Below are positions 27,425 through 36,820 of a stretch of 64,000 bases of DNA, one piece after another. The stretch spans positions 181,611 to 245,610 of the forward strand of contig NZ_JAUGQQ010000004.1 of the NCBI RefSeq assembly GCF_030410135.1, given 5' to 3'. Each line of letters starts with the position of its first letter. The first letter of the stretch is position 1. The translations under genes and the position numbers were made by a program. The DNA comes from Aequorivita aurantiaca (GTDB lineage Bacteria; Bacteroidota; Bacteroidia; Flavobacteriales; Flavobacteriaceae). The notes under the pieces were generated by a model, which searched no databases, had not been told where the DNA came from, and saw only the letters and a list, made by a program, of their open reading frames with translations.

Positions 27425-28519
27425 TTGGCCACACTCACTTTCTCCCGGCAATCCTTAAATAGCCAATACCTCATAAGTATTGCGGCAACCCTCCTTCTTT
27501 CCGTTGGCTGTTATTTTATGGTTGAGTTTATAGGCTATAGAACCGTAGCGCTTGTTCTATTGCTTTTGGTTTCTCTACTCGCCATGGTATTTAAAATATA
27601 CCCGGTGATGGTCACGGCCTTTTTAAGCGCCCTTATCTGGAACTTTTTGTTCATTCCGCCTACACTAACTTTCCATATTGGCACCCCAGAGGATTTTTTG
27701 ATGTTTCTTATGTATTTTGTCGTGGCACTCATCAATGCCGTCCTAACCTATAAAATCAGACAGTTTGAGCGTAAAAAAAGGGTGGAGGATGAAAAAACCC
27801 AAACTATCAAGCTTTACAACACACTCCTGAATTCCCTAAGCCACGAATTGCGTACGCCCCTTGCCACTATCATAGGTGCAATTGATACCATTAAGGATTC
27901 GGCAAATCAAATTTCGGAAGCCAATAAAAAAGAACTTTACACAGAAATTGAAATCGCCAGCTTTCGGTTGAACCGGCAAGTGGAAAACTTGTTGAATATG
28001 AGCAGGCTCGAGGCGGGAACACTCAAGCCAACATATGATTGGTTTGATGTAAATGAACTTGTTTTCAATACCATTAAACAGAATCAAGAAAGCCAGGAAT
28101 CGCACAATATTCTATTTCATCCGAATGAACAATTGCCCCTCATAAAAATTGACGGTGGCTTTATTGAAGTTATTTTGCACAACCTCATCCACAATGCCCT
28201 CCAGCATACCCCGAAAAATGCAAGAATTTTTATAGATGTTTTGTATCGCCAAACCCATTTGGTTATTACCGTCAGCGATGAAGGCAGCGGATTTCCAAAA
28301 GCCGAAATAGATTTTGTATTTGATAAATTCTATAAACTTAATGGCACGGCAAGTGGCGGTACGGGGTTGGGGCTCTCTATTGTAAAGGGTTTTACAGAGG
28401 CTCTTAACGGCAAGATTTTCTTGGAAAATTGCCATAATGGCGGTGCAAGATTTACGATTGAAATTCCCGTTGAAACTGCATCAATACTCGAATTAGATTC
28501 TAAAAATGAACAAAACTGA
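27425..28519 (+). CDS. KdpD-like sensor histidine kinase (DUF4118, no N-terminal KdpD domains)
   Basis: A 364-aa kinase starting at a TTG; no nearby ATG fits. Residues about 15-110 form four membrane helices of the DUF4118 type found in the middle of KdpD. The dimerisation/phosphorylation helix holds His140 (LLNSLSHELRTPLATIIGAI). The ATP-binding domain shows the N box (HNLIHNALQHTP), G1 (DEGSGFP) and G2 (GTGLGLSIVKGF). The N-terminal KdpD sensor and Usp domains of classic KdpD are missing. It overlaps the response regulator gene by 14 bp and lies just upstream of trkH/trkA, with no kdpFABC in the window, so it probably senses K+ or osmotic state for Trk uptake. Confidence 0.9.
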   Translation: MATLTFSRQSLNSQYLISIAATLLLSVGCYFMVEFIGYRTVALVLLLLVSLLAMVFKIYPVMVTAFLSALIWNFLFIPPTLTFHIGTPEDFLMFLMYFVVALINAVLTYKIRQFERKKRVEDEKTQTIKLYNTLLNSLSHELRTPLATIIGAIDTIKDSANQISEANKKELYTEIEIASFRLNRQVENLLNMSRLEAGTLKPTYDWFDVNELVFNTIKQNQESQESHNILFHPNEQLPLIKIDGGFIEVILHNLIHNALQHTPKNARIFIDVLYRQTHLVITVSDEGSGFPKAEIDFVFDKFYKLNGTASGGTGLGLSIVKGFTEALNGKIFLENCHNGGARFTIEIPVETASILELDSKNEQN

Positions 28520-29183
28520 AATTCTTATTATTGATGACGAACCTCAAATTCGGAAACTGCTCCAAATTAATTTGGAAAGCAATGATTATAGAGTGATACT
28601 GGCCAGCACAGGGAAAGAAGGATTAATTCTTGGCGCCAGCCACCCACCAGATCTGGTGTTGTTGGATCTTGGTCTACCCGACACCAGCGGGCACGAGGTT
28701 CTCAAAAAATTTAGGGAATGGTACAACAACCCTATAATTATCCTATCGGTACAGAATAATGAAACAGATATTGTTTCAGCCCTGGATAATGGTGCTACAG
28801 ATTATTTGTCCAAACCTTTTCGCACTGGTGAGTTGTTGGCACGCATCCGCTCCGCCATAAAGCGCCACCACGCTACCGACAATCAAACCATCCTCAATTT
28901 CGGCCCTTTGGAAATAGACCTTGTTTCAAGAAGGGTAAGAAAAGGGGATGAGCCATTAAAATTGACTTCCACCGAATATAACCTTTTGGCAATCTTTGCA
29001 AAAAATGAGGGAAAAGTGCTCACCCATCAATACATCCTGCGCGAAATATGGGGTTTTGGATACCAAACGGAAACACAGTATTTGCGGGTATTTGTAGCAT
29101 CCCTTCGTAAAAAGATAGAGGAAAACCCCAACAGTCCGAAGCACGTTATTACCGAAAGTGGTGTGGGGTATCGATTCCAATAA
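28506..29183 (+). CDS. KdpE-like response regulator (OmpR/PhoB type)
   Basis: A 225-aa regulator. The receiver domain has the acidic pair Asp10/Asp11 (LIIDDEPQIRKLL), phospho-acceptor Asp54 (LVLLDLGLPD) and the Lys in DYLSKPF (about 102). The C-terminal winged helix (about 130-225) has LTSTEYNLLAIFAKNEGKVL and RVFVASLRKKIEENP, as in KdpE. The start overlaps the kinase gene. Its targets are probably the downstream trkH/trkA genes, which follow after a 158-bp gap where the binding site would be expected. That gap contains a TTTATATA-rich segment but no perfect repeat that I can assign. Confidence 0.92.
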   Translation: MNKTEILIIDDEPQIRKLLQINLESNDYRVILASTGKEGLILGASHPPDLVLLDLGLPDTSGHEVLKKFREWYNNPIIILSVQNNETDIVSALDNGATDYLSKPFRTGELLARIRSAIKRHHATDNQTILNFGPLEIDLVSRRVRKGDEPLKLTSTEYNLLAIFAKNEGKVLTHQYILREIWGFGYQTETQYLRVFVASLRKKIEENPNSPKHVITESGVGYRFQ

Positions 29184-29341
29184 TCTTTATAAAATTTTTA
29201 TATAGCCTACCCAAACCTTTATATTCCACTTATCCCATTCATTGGAACTTTGCACCATAAAAGTTACAACTATGAAATGGGATTTTTTTTTGATGAAAAA
29301 CAAGCCATTTCCCTTAAAGAATTAAAACAATCCACAATTCA

Positions 29342-30901
29342 ATGAACAAAACAATCGTAAAACAGGTAGCGAGCCTTCAGATAATTTTGGGAATTGTAAT
29401 GACTATTCCGGCCATTATGGCGCTTATATACGAAGAATGGTACTCGCTTGTAGGGTTTTTAATTTCCGGAATCTTTACAGCTGGTGTTGGTTTTTTGTTA
29501 TATTCTCTTTCAAAAGAAACCCGTGAGCCAGAATACAAACATGCCCTCATAATTGCTGCGCTGGGGTGGCTTATGATTATTGTGGTGGGTGGTCTTCCCT
29601 ATTTCGTGATTGCCCAGATTACGCCTAACGAGGTAATGCAAGCATTTGTTCCGCAAGGCTTTAATTATCAATCCAGTTTAATATATTTTACAAACCCGCT
29701 ACACTGCATCTTTGAAAGCACCAGCGCTTTTACCACCACGGGGCTTACTATGGCGGTTCACGAACCTTCAGTAGGGAAAGCTGTTCTTTTCTACAGACAT
29801 TTTTCACAATGGGTAGGTGGTGCTGGTTTTATCGTAATGGCACTGGCCGTGTTTAGGCAAATTCCAGGGCAGGGCAATATGCTGCTCTACGGTTCAGAAG
29901 CAAGCGGCACCAAATTGAAAACAACAGTAATACAAACGGCACGCTCTATTTGGAAAGTCTATTTTTTTGTTACCGCCTTAATGATCCTTTACATAGCAGT
30001 GGGAACGCATTTTATACTACCGGAATACCCGCTTTCAGAAAATATTTTTGATGCCATTAACCACGCTATGGCCGGCCAATCTACTGGTGGTTTTAGTACG
30101 TTGGATGATAGTATTGCTGGGTATCAATCCATAAAAATGGATATGCTTTTTATGTTGCCGATGCTCCTGGGCGGCCTTTCCATTCCATTTCTTTATCGTT
30201 TCATCTTTATGAAAAAATATAGTGAGCTATGGACGGATATCCAAACCCGCGCAATGATTATTGTTTCCATCTTAGGAGGCGCAATACTCTCGTTATTGCT
30301 CTATAATTCCGATAAAGTAGCAAATCCTGTGCGGGAAGGTATCTTCCAGTTTTTGAGTGCCTTGACCACTACGGGCTGGCAAACCTCGAACATAAATGCC
30401 TGGGATGACCTTTCAGTACTTTTTATTGTGGTAGGCGCCATGCTCGTGGGGGGTTCTGCGGGAGCTACAGTTGGTGGAATTAAAATAATCCGTGCACTTT
30501 TAATTCAAAAGGGGCTGCGCTGGCACATCAGTAAAATATTTCTTTCAAAGAATACGGTAAAGGCCGTAAAATTCAACAATCAAATTATTTTTTCTGAAGA
30601 AATGAACGCTGAACTTGCTCGCGCAGGCATCTTCACGCTCATCTATATTCTCTTCGTGTTCATATCATCACTTGTCACCGTCTATTTTATGTCCTCAGAT
30701 TTTACACTTGCCGACGCCATTTTTGAATCGGCATCAGCGCAAGGCACCGTAGGGCTTTCCACAGGAATAACCGATCCCTCTATGTCGCCTGTTCTTGAAA
30801 CCATATACATCATCCAAATGTGGGCCGGACGCATAGAAATCATTCCCGTTTTGGTGCTTATAAGAGTGCTTTTTTACGGGACAAAACCGAGAATAATTTA
30901 A
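29342..30901 (+). CDS. trkH: TrkH family potassium uptake protein
   Basis: A 519-aa K+ translocating membrane subunit. All four selectivity-filter loops of the MPM repeats are visible: [12 protein letters not shown] (about 126-137), GQSTGGFST (about 248-256), [10 protein letters not shown] (about 342-351) and [12 protein letters not shown] (about 464-475). Length is typical for TrkH/KtrB. The first 20 residues form an amphipathic helix plus the first membrane span. The trkA gene follows after 11 bp, so the pair forms a channel with its cytosolic gating ring. The Kdp-like two-component genes lie directly upstream. Confidence 0.95.
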   Translation: MNKTIVKQVASLQIILGIVMTIPAIMALIYEEWYSLVGFLISGIFTAGVGFLLYSLSKETREPEYKHALIIAALGWLMIIVVGGLPYFVIAQITPNEVMQAFVPQGFNYQSSLIYFTNPLHCIFESTSAFTTTGLTMAVHEPSVGKAVLFYRHFSQWVGGAGFIVMALAVFRQIPGQGNMLLYGSEASGTKLKTTVIQTARSIWKVYFFVTALMILYIAVGTHFILPEYPLSENIFDAINHAMAGQSTGGFSTLDDSIAGYQSIKMDMLFMLPMLLGGLSIPFLYRFIFMKKYSELWTDIQTRAMIIVSILGGAILSLLLYNSDKVANPVREGIFQFLSALTTTGWQTSNINAWDDLSVLFIVVGAMLVGGSAGATVGGIKIIRALLIQKGLRWHISKIFLSKNTVKAVKFNNQIIFSEEMNAELARAGIFTLIYILFVFISSLVTVYFMSSDFTLADAIFESASAQGTVGLSTGITDPSMSPVLETIYIIQMWAGRIEIIPVLVLIRVLFYGTKPRII

Positions 30902-30912
30902 TCTTAAAAAAA

Positions 30913-31584
30913 ATGAATATGCATTTAATAATTGTAGGTTCTGGACGCACCGGAAAACATGTAATACAGGCCGCCATAGACGATAACCAAGAAGTATATG
31001 TTATTGAAAAGAATAGGGACTTGGCCAATTGGACAGCCGCAAAATTTGATTGTGTAGTCATAAACGGCGATGCCACCAGCTTTGAAATTTTAAGGGAAGC
31101 AAAAGCCGAAAATGCCGATGCCATTATTGTTACCACAAATGATGATTCGGTAAACGCACTGGTAATTCTTTTAGCAAAAGAAATGGGCATAAAACGGTTG
31201 GTTAGCTCTGTAAACAATGACGATCTGCTTCCCGTTTTTGGTCATTTAAATATTGACACGGTAGAAAATCCGTACAGATTGAACGGAAAATATCTATACC
31301 GGGCAGTGCAAGGCCCAAACGTAAAGGAATTTCTGGAATTGGGTGATGGCTATGAGTTGCTGGAGTTGGTGGTGGAACAATTATCCTCTGTTGCAAATAA
31401 ACTTGTAAAGGATTTGAACAGGGAAAAAATACTCCCAAAGGATTCTTCATTTATATTGGTGAAACGCAACAATCAAATTATAATTCCCGAAGGCGAAACA
31501 CGCATTTTCGTGAATGATATTGTGGTAGTCCTTTCCAAGAAGAATAATGTGGGAGCAGTTTCTGAAATATTTGGCGGTGTATGA
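30913..31584 (+). CDS. trkA: TrkA-type RCK domain protein (K+ uptake regulator)
   Basis: A 223-aa cytosolic protein. I place the start at ATG 30913, not at an earlier in-frame codon that overlaps trk[18 protein letters not shown] gives the family start. The Rossmann NAD(H)-binding loop is GSGRTG (9-14), and Glu in VIEKNRD binds the ribose. VINGDATS and [11 protein letters not shown] follow. The RCK_C domain occupies about 135-220. It has a single RCK_N/RCK_C unit, as in KtrA, where E. coli TrkA has two. It binds nucleotide and gates the TrkH channel. Confidence 0.93.
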   Translation: MNMHLIIVGSGRTGKHVIQAAIDDNQEVYVIEKNRDLANWTAAKFDCVVINGDATSFEILREAKAENADAIIVTTNDDSVNALVILLAKEMGIKRLVSSVNNDDLLPVFGHLNIDTVENPYRLNGKYLYRAVQGPNVKEFLELGDGYELLELVVEQLSSVANKLVKDLNREKILPKDSSFILVKRNNQIIIPEGETRIFVNDIVVVLSKKNNVGAVSEIFGGV

Positions 31585-31982
31585 ACCTGTTCCAAACATT
31601 TCAATGATTGTGTGCCTAACGTATGGAAGTCACATTCAATGGCAAAAGCATATCCAGACTCCATGTGAACCCGAACCTTAAACTATCAAAATTTGTGGAC
31701 CACTGTTGTCTGCACCTCTTTAAGATATTGAAGACCTATTATTCCCGTCAATAATCTAAAGATAATTTTATAGTCGGCCATCTCCGCACTTCCTACTTAT
31801 CTCCTCCGCATTTCCCCCGCATATGCTCCCGATGTCCTCGGGTGATCAACCCAATTTTTAACACTTTCTCACTTTCCCTTCCTACAAAACTCCAATAGCC
31901 ATCATAAAGCCATAACAATTTTACTGAACAAGCTCTATTGCAATCCATCAGTGTATCCCGTCCTTTCTCTTCAGCACAGCCA
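31585..31982. other. Gene-free gap of 398 bp
   Basis: Between the ends of convergent trkA and SDR genes. A minus-strand frame at 31793-32029 overlaps the SDR gene and lacks coding character. No hairpin followed by a T-run was found, and no RNA gene is apparent. Confidence 0.5.
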
Positions 31983-32969
31983 TCACTTCCTCCGTGATGC
32001 AAACAATAGATAGGCCCCCAAAACCCCAACTCCCGTTAACACCAACGCTTTGGTGGTGCGGGAAGGCACGGGCAGCATGGTCTCCCCATACACCCGCATT
32101 GGAGCATCGGAAGGCCTCAGTACATTCCCGTTGGTATCGGTCGCTGCCTGCTTCTTCATCATTAATCTCAAGGCTGCCGAATTGGTATTCACAATAGCCT
32201 TTGGAAAGAAGCCATACAACGTTTTAAATATGGCTGCGGACCAATCCGTAAAGGCGCTCTTCTTAGGGTGCTTCGCCATCTGCACCATTGCGGCCGCTAG
32301 TTCGCGAGGGTCCGAAGCCATTGGGGGCACCTTAAAATCCAAGCCGTTATATTTCGCAGAGTGCATATTGCCCGTGGAACGTTGAATACTCGGGTAAAGG
32401 GCGCACACGTGAATGTTCTTGGCATCGCTCACCTCCCCCTGCAAGGTCTCCACCAACCCCCGAATTCCATATTTTGAAGCGGAATAGGCCGCCCCGTAAG
32501 GCGCAGGCATCCATCCTCCTATGGAAATATTATTGATCAGCACCCCATACCCCTGCTTCCGAAAGATAGGCAGCACAAAACGGGCCCCGTGCATATAACC
32601 CAACAGATTGGTTTTTATCACTTGGTCCAGCGTTTCAACAGGCATATCCTCAAACTTTCCCGTCGCCATTACGCCCGCATTGTTTACCCAAACATCAATA
32701 CGGCCGTTATATTCCAACGCTTTTTCTGTCAAGAGCTGCACTTCCTTCGCTACGGACATATCGGTGGGGACGGTCATGGCCACAGCGCCCAATTCCAGAC
32801 AGCGCATTGAGGCCGTTTCCAAGGCTTTCTCACCGCGCGCGGCAAGGACCAAATGACATCCTTCCTGGGCAAATGCTTCGGCTGCCGCAAGTCCCACTCC
32901 GCTGGAAGCCCCTGTTATTACTACTACTTTGCCCTTTAGGCTATTTGTTCTACTTTGAATGCTGGACAT
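31983..32969 (-). CDS. SDR family oxidoreductase with C-terminal membrane anchor
   Basis: A 328-aa short-chain dehydrogenase. The NAD(P)-binding motif is VITGASSGVGLAAAEAFA (about 18-35), then VNNAGVMA (about 94-101), the catalytic Ser in ISIGG (about 149), and YSASK with Tyr162/Lys166. ARGEKALE after the second strand favours NADP(H). The last 20 residues form a membrane helix (ALVLTGVGVLGAYLLFASRR) with a basic end, so the enzyme is probably held at the inner membrane facing the cytosol. Its substrate is unknown. The gene is isolated. Confidence 0.9.
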   Translation of the reverse strand: MSSIQSRTNSLKGKVVVITGASSGVGLAAAEAFAQEGCHLVLAARGEKALETASMRCLELGAVAMTVPTDMSVAKEVQLLTEKALEYNGRIDVWVNNAGVMATGKFEDMPVETLDQVIKTNLLGYMHGARFVLPIFRKQGYGVLINNISIGGWMPAPYGAAYSASKYGIRGLVETLQGEVSDAKNIHVCALYPSIQRSTGNMHSAKYNGLDFKVPPMASDPRELAAAMVQMAKHPKKSAFTDWSAAIFKTLYGFFPKAIVNTNSAALRLMMKKQAATDTNGNVLRPSDAPMRVYGETMLPVPSRTTKALVLTGVGVLGAYLLFASRRK

Positions 32970-33226
32970 AATCTGCTAATTTTAAAAATTGCCGCACATA
33001 AGTTACAGTATTTTTGAAGGGTGGATTTTCACTTTTAATAATTCTTAACAGAAAATATGGTGATTACAAATCCACTAACCTCGTTGAATTAAAGCACCAC
33101 ATTCTATTCAACATTCAATTTTTTCCAGAATACTATAAAAGATTTATAAATTGATTAACAGTACCTTGCAAGTTGTTTGCGTTTGGATGGTGTAATTTTA
33201 TAGGAAAAGTACTAAAACTATAAGCC

Positions 33227-33403
33227 ATGAAAAATTCAGAAAACAATCCCAAATTCAAGCCACAACAAGCACCGAATAAAGGTAAAAAAACCGAAGAAGA
33301 GGAAATAGATGAACAATTGGAGCAAACTTTTCCCGCCAGCGATCCGCCATCCTATTCCCAACCCGGGAATGATTTGGATAAAAAGAAAGAGAAAGAATCG
33401 TAA
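33227..33403 (+). CDS. Small acidic protein with EQTFPASDPPS motif
   Basis: ATG at 33227 to TAA at 33401-33403 encodes 58 aa. The protein is highly charged and probably disordered (KGKKTEEEEIDEQLEQTFPA), and it carries FPASDPPSYSQPG. The ExxFPASDPPS signature recurs in many small proteins of Proteobacteria and Bacteroidota with no known function. A strong intrinsic terminator lies 42 bp downstream, which supports a real single-gene transcript. Confidence 0.8.
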   Translation: MKNSENNPKFKPQQAPNKGKKTEEEEIDEQLEQTFPASDPPSYSQPGNDLDKKKEKES

Positions 33404-33444
33404 TTGTACGGAGTAAGCAAAGCGCCATACAGGCAAGGATTAAG

Positions 33445-33480
33445 GAAGGAAACGACAACAAAGCGTTTCCTTCTTTTTTT
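33445..33480 (+). terminator. Rho-independent terminator after the small acidic protein gene
   Basis: GAAGGAAACG (33445-33454) pairs perfectly with CGTTTCCTTC (33464-33473) around a 9-nt loop and is followed by seven T residues. Confidence 0.88.
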
Positions 33481-33609
33481 GGAAGTGAACGCAACTACTC
33501 CACTAATGGTAGAATGAAGAAGTTTCCGATTCTAAATCTGTCTATATTCACCCGGCATTTTATGTTCCTATCCCTCTTTGTAGAATAATTTTATACTGTC
33601 TGAACCAGT

Positions 33610-35088
33610 TTATCGTCCCCGAAGTTTAGCCAAATCAATTCGCGATACCACATGTCCCGCAACGGCTGCAGTTTTTGACAGGGTATTCCCAGCCCATTTT
33701 AATTGCTGTACGGGATCTGCCTTTACCTCCTCGACAATTTTAAAAAGGGAATTTACCGCTTCGGCTGAATCGTCAATAATTCCTTCTGGATTTTTTAGAC
33801 TTTCCATGAGAGCATTGGCCACTTCCACACCACCTTGTTTTATTGATTTGAAAATAAATGGAATCGTCAAGGCCTTATAGGAAGGATATGTGCCTTCAAA
33901 TATTCCTGCAATAATGTCTGCATAGGCTTTATCCCGTTTGGCGCGGGCAATAAGGATGTTCAGTATTTGCATCCAGACTTTGGTCAGGGTTTTATTTTTG
34001 GGGAATTGCACCAACAGATTTGAAAGGGCAAAATCGAACCCCACTTCCTTATGCACCCTTTTTACATAGGAATTTAAATGGCTTTCCGAAAAGTCATTTT
34101 CCCCAAGGCATTTCCCTATGGCTTCCGCCGCCCAGCCGGAGCTCAATAAGGCGTACTGGATGCCATCCCCGCTTAAGGGATTTATAAGTCCGGCGGCCTC
34201 GCCCACCAATAATACCCGATTTCCACATAATTTTTGGGAAGTGTTGAAAAAGGTGATGGGCCAACCTTCCATTTTCGCTTCCAAAGTTCCATTGCCGATA
34301 CGATTTTGGATTTCCGAATGGTTGGCAATGTGGTCCTGCAGTAAATTTTTAATGTGGTCGGGCTTTTTGGGGAAGGTTTTGGAAATTAGCGCCATTCCTA
34401 CATTTGCATCGTTCTTTCCCTTTGGAAACATCCAAAAAATCCCAGGGAAACCCGCTTCGCTGAAATAGATATCCACCCGATCGGTGGGGCCATTCACATT
34501 ATTATAATATGCGCGAAGACCCAAAAGCTGGTAATCATCAGCGGGCTTGACACCCCGAAGCTGCCGGGCAATGGTGGACCGGCTACCATCCGCACCCACA
34601 ATCAATCTGGATTTAATCGTGGTCGGCCCCGCCCCAGTCTTAATTGTTACCCACGCCGCTGTGGGGGAAATACTATAATTCAGAACCCGGCTACTTTCCA
34701 TATAAATTGCGCCTTGCTTTTTTGCCGCCCCATAAATCATATCGTCCAACTCGATACGGGGAATGATACGGGCATGGTACTTTAAGTGTTCGGGTTTGGA
34801 TAGATTGATATATACTTGGTCATTCTTTAAAAACAAGCCCACTTTCTTAATTTCATTCGCCTTTGCAAAATTTTTGGTTTGGGTAATGCCCATTCTGTCC
34901 AGCTCGGCAAGGGCTATTGGGCTAACGCCATCACCACAAACTTTGTCCCGAGGAAATTTTTCGGCTTCAACGACAATTACTTTGGCCCCCATTTTTGCCA
35001 AATGGAAGGCCAATGCACTTCCCGAGGGTCCGCCCCCTGCAATAAGAACGTCGCAATCGTAATCTATTATTTGTTTAAGGATGAGCAT
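33610..35088 (-). CDS. Geranylgeranyl reductase family flavoprotein
   Basis: A 492-aa FAD-dependent oxidoreductase, last of a seven-gene operon. The FAD-binding start is VLIAGGGPSGSALAFHL (about 14-30), then FPRDKVCGDGVSP, the family's hallmark near residue 50. Later motifs are LIVGADGSRSTIAR (about 163-176) and VLLVGEAAGLINPLSGDGIQ (about 289-308). Known members saturate double bonds of prenyl chains (chlorophyll, archaeal lipids, menaquinone) or act on related substrates. The start codon lies 3 nt after the prenyl synthase stop, which implies that it reduces that enzyme's product or a derivative. The C-terminal 90 residues (LTIPFIFKSIKQGGVEVANA) are longer than in short archaeal reductases. 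Confidence 0.88.
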   Translation of the reverse strand: MLILKQIIDYDCDVLIAGGGPSGSALAFHLAKMGAKVIVVEAEKFPRDKVCGDGVSPIALAELDRMGITQTKNFAKANEIKKVGLFLKNDQVYINLSKPEHLKYHARIIPRIELDDMIYGAAKKQGAIYMESSRVLNYSISPTAAWVTIKTGAGPTTIKSRLIVGADGSRSTIARQLRGVKPADDYQLLGLRAYYNNVNGPTDRVDIYFSEAGFPGIFWMFPKGKNDANVGMALISKTFPKKPDHIKNLLQDHIANHSEIQNRIGNGTLEAKMEGWPITFFNTSQKLCGNRVLLVGEAAGLINPLSGDGIQYALLSSGWAAEAIGKCLGENDFSESHLNSYVKRVHKEVGFDFALSNLLVQFPKNKTLTKVWMQILNILIARAKRDKAYADIIAGIFEGTYPSYKALTIPFIFKSIKQGGVEVANALMESLKNPEGIIDDSAEAVNSLFKIVEEVKADPVQQLKWAGNTLSKTAAVAGHVVSRIDLAKLRGR

Positions 35089-35091
35089 GGA

Positions 35092-36120
35092 TTAATATTC
35101 GCGGTTAATCATATAGATAATAATGGTCTCTATCAAACTCTTGTCCTCAGAATCCGGCAGCCTTGAAAAGATGGTATAAAATTCCTTTAGCGCAGCTCCC
35201 GCAAGATATCGTGCTGTGTTGGCGGCGTGTTCAATGGAGCCATAGGCGTGCATCATTTCCAGAATTTCGTGGGCTTTGGCTTGTTGACGTTGTTTAATGG
35301 GAATGGATAGGAACTGTAAAATCCCTGCAAGTTCATTCGGGCTGCAATGCTCCATTAAATGAATGAGCATAAGTGTACGTTTGCCTTCCAGGATATCACC
35401 GCCAATCTCCTTGCCATATTTTTCTCCATCGGCTACAAGGTTTAAAACGTCATCCTGAATTTGGAAGGAGGTACCCATAAAGTAACCCAGCCTATCAAAT
35501 TTTTCAGGATTTATCTTTCCCTTGGTGCCTATTATGGCCCCTATGCGAAGGGGATGGATACAGGTGTACCAGCAGGTTTTTTTGAGAATCATCCGCAGAT
35601 AATCCGCTTCAGTTAATGTGGAAGTATTGTCTTTTCTCCAGCCTAATTCCATTGCCTGCCCTTCCACAGATTCGGTAACCATGTGCTGAACTTCCAAAAA
35701 TATCTGCATTGCTACCTTATCTCCCAGTACTTCCCGGTTTTTGAACAGCGGATAGAGACCTAGCACCTGCATGGCATCGCCCACATTTATGGCTATGGCC
35801 GCGTTCGTACTCTCGTGCAAGGTTGGTTTATTTCTTCTGAAAAAACTCTCGTCCTCAACATCGTCATGGATAAGAAAAGCGTTGTGGAGCAACTCCAGAC
35901 ATACCGCGGAATGGGACGCTTCCTCCTCTTTACCGCCAAAGGCTTTGCAGGCGGCAATACACAGGCCGGGCCGAAAGCCTTTGCCCCCACGATTGGGATA
36001 TTCTGAAATCAAATTATAGAGATAGGTTTTTGGCTCCTTATCGGGAATATAGCGTTGAATGCCATTTAAGGTATGGGCACCATAATCGGCGAGCATGGAT
36101 TTCATCAAGGCGGTGTCCAT
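35092..36120 (-). CDS. Polyprenyl diphosphate synthase (GGPP synthase type)
   Basis: A 342-aa all-trans prenyltransferase that condenses isopentenyl diphosphate with allylic diphosphates. The first Asp-rich motif is HDDVEDESFFRRNKPTLHE (about 85-103) and the second is FQIQDDVLNLVAD (about 219-231), followed by GGDILEGKRTLM. The substrate-binding GGKGFRP lies at 44-50. Chain length cannot be measured by eye; pairing with a geranylgeranyl-type reductase suggests C20. It sits 4 nt downstream of a helical/Ig-like protein gene and 3 nt before the reductase gene, so it is firmly part of the same operon. It is unlikely to be the housekeeping synthase, given this context. Confidence 0.9.
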   Translation of the reverse strand: MDTALMKSMLADYGAHTLNGIQRYIPDKEPKTYLYNLISEYPNRGGKGFRPGLCIAACKAFGGKEEEASHSAVCLELLHNAFLIHDDVEDESFFRRNKPTLHESTNAAIAINVGDAMQVLGLYPLFKNREVLGDKVAMQIFLEVQHMVTESVEGQAMELGWRKDNTSTLTEADYLRMILKKTCWYTCIHPLRIGAIIGTKGKINPEKFDRLGYFMGTSFQIQDDVLNLVADGEKYGKEIGGDILEGKRTLMLIHLMEHCSPNELAGILQFLSIPIKQRQQAKAHEILEMMHAYGSIEHAANTARYLAGAALKEFYTIFSRLPDSEDKSLIETIIIYMINREY

Positions 36121-36124
36121 GGCG

Positions 36125-36820
36125 CTACGGAATTACTTCAACATTAAGTACAACTTTTACCAATGAATTGTCGGCATCGGTAATCAAGCCATTGTATATT
36201 CCCGGTTTGGCATTTTTAGGTAGCGTGAGATGAACGGTAACTTCCTTTTCCTCCTTCGATTTGAGGGTAAGACTCGAGGGGCTAATTTTTAAGGCCGTAG
36301 AATTTATGGTGTTGCCATTGGGTCCGAAGAGCGAAGTTTTTTGAAATTTTATTTTGGCAGTTTTTTCGGTATCCTCCAAAAGTGAAAATTTAAAAGTATC
36401 CGTTTCTCCCGGTCTAAGAGGCTGTTCCGTTTCGAGCAGGGTAAGCGTGGGATTGTTTTTAGTTTCCTTGTTTGTTGTTTTTTCTTCCGGTTTACTGTCG
36501 GCTAGTTTGTTTACTTGCTTCGTTATTGCCGTGAGGGCATCAAGGAAAAGGTCCACCGCTTCATGAGTATCGCGGCGGATGCGATTCATAAGATCATCGG
36601 GGTCGCTGCGGATTTCGTCCACATCGATTACCTTCTTTTCAATCTTTTTTGCAGCCAAAATACCGGCAGCTATCTCTTCCTCCAAGACATTGACTGCAGA
36701 GTTGATTACTTGTTGTGCGCGGGAGAGTATCTCGTCTTTTTTTATCCCTTTAAGGATATCATTTGCCAGATTGCCACCGTCATTACTTTTTCCTTGGTTT
36801 TTGTTTTTGTTGGCGGCCAT
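36125..36820 (-). CDS. Helical plus Ig-like protein E of the isoprenoid operon
   Basis: A 231-aa protein without a signal peptide. The frame extends to 36874, but ATG 36818-36820 (MAANKNKNQGKSN) shortens the overlap with the upstream gene to 38 bp and is preferred. Residues about 18-110 are predicted long amphipathic helices (ILSRAQQVINSAVNVLEEEI, then DLMNRIRRDTHEAVDLFLDA). A Lys/Glu-rich linker follows, then an Ig-like beta domain (about 123-231), ending LPKNAKPGIYNGLITDADNS. This end resembles NEW3/COG1470-type domains. The two-part layout is shared with the two preceding genes. Function unknown. Helices of this kind occur in granule-coating phasins, which is only an analogy. Confidence 0.75.
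   Translation of the reverse strand: MAANKNKNQGKSNDGGNLANDILKGIKKDEILSRAQQVINSAVNVLEEEIAAGILAAKKIEKKVIDVDEIRSDPDDLMNRIRRDTHEAVDLFLDALTAITKQVNKLADSKPEEKTTNKETKNNPTLTLLETEQPLRPGETDTFKFSLLEDTEKTAKIKFQKTSLFGPNGNTINSTALKISPSSLTLKSKEEKEVTVHLTLPKNAKPGIYNGLITDADNSLVKVVLNVEVIP

Noticed and set aside
29184..29341. A riboswitch before trkH
   Set aside because: The gap is AT-rich with one weak hairpin (GAAATGG/CCATTTC) and no match to ydaO/c-di-AMP or K+-linked RNA cores that I can recognise.
31793..32029. A minus-strand frame of 78 codons after the SDR gene
   Set aside because: It overlaps the end of the SDR gene in another frame and has an odd composition with many Cys, Trp and Gly.
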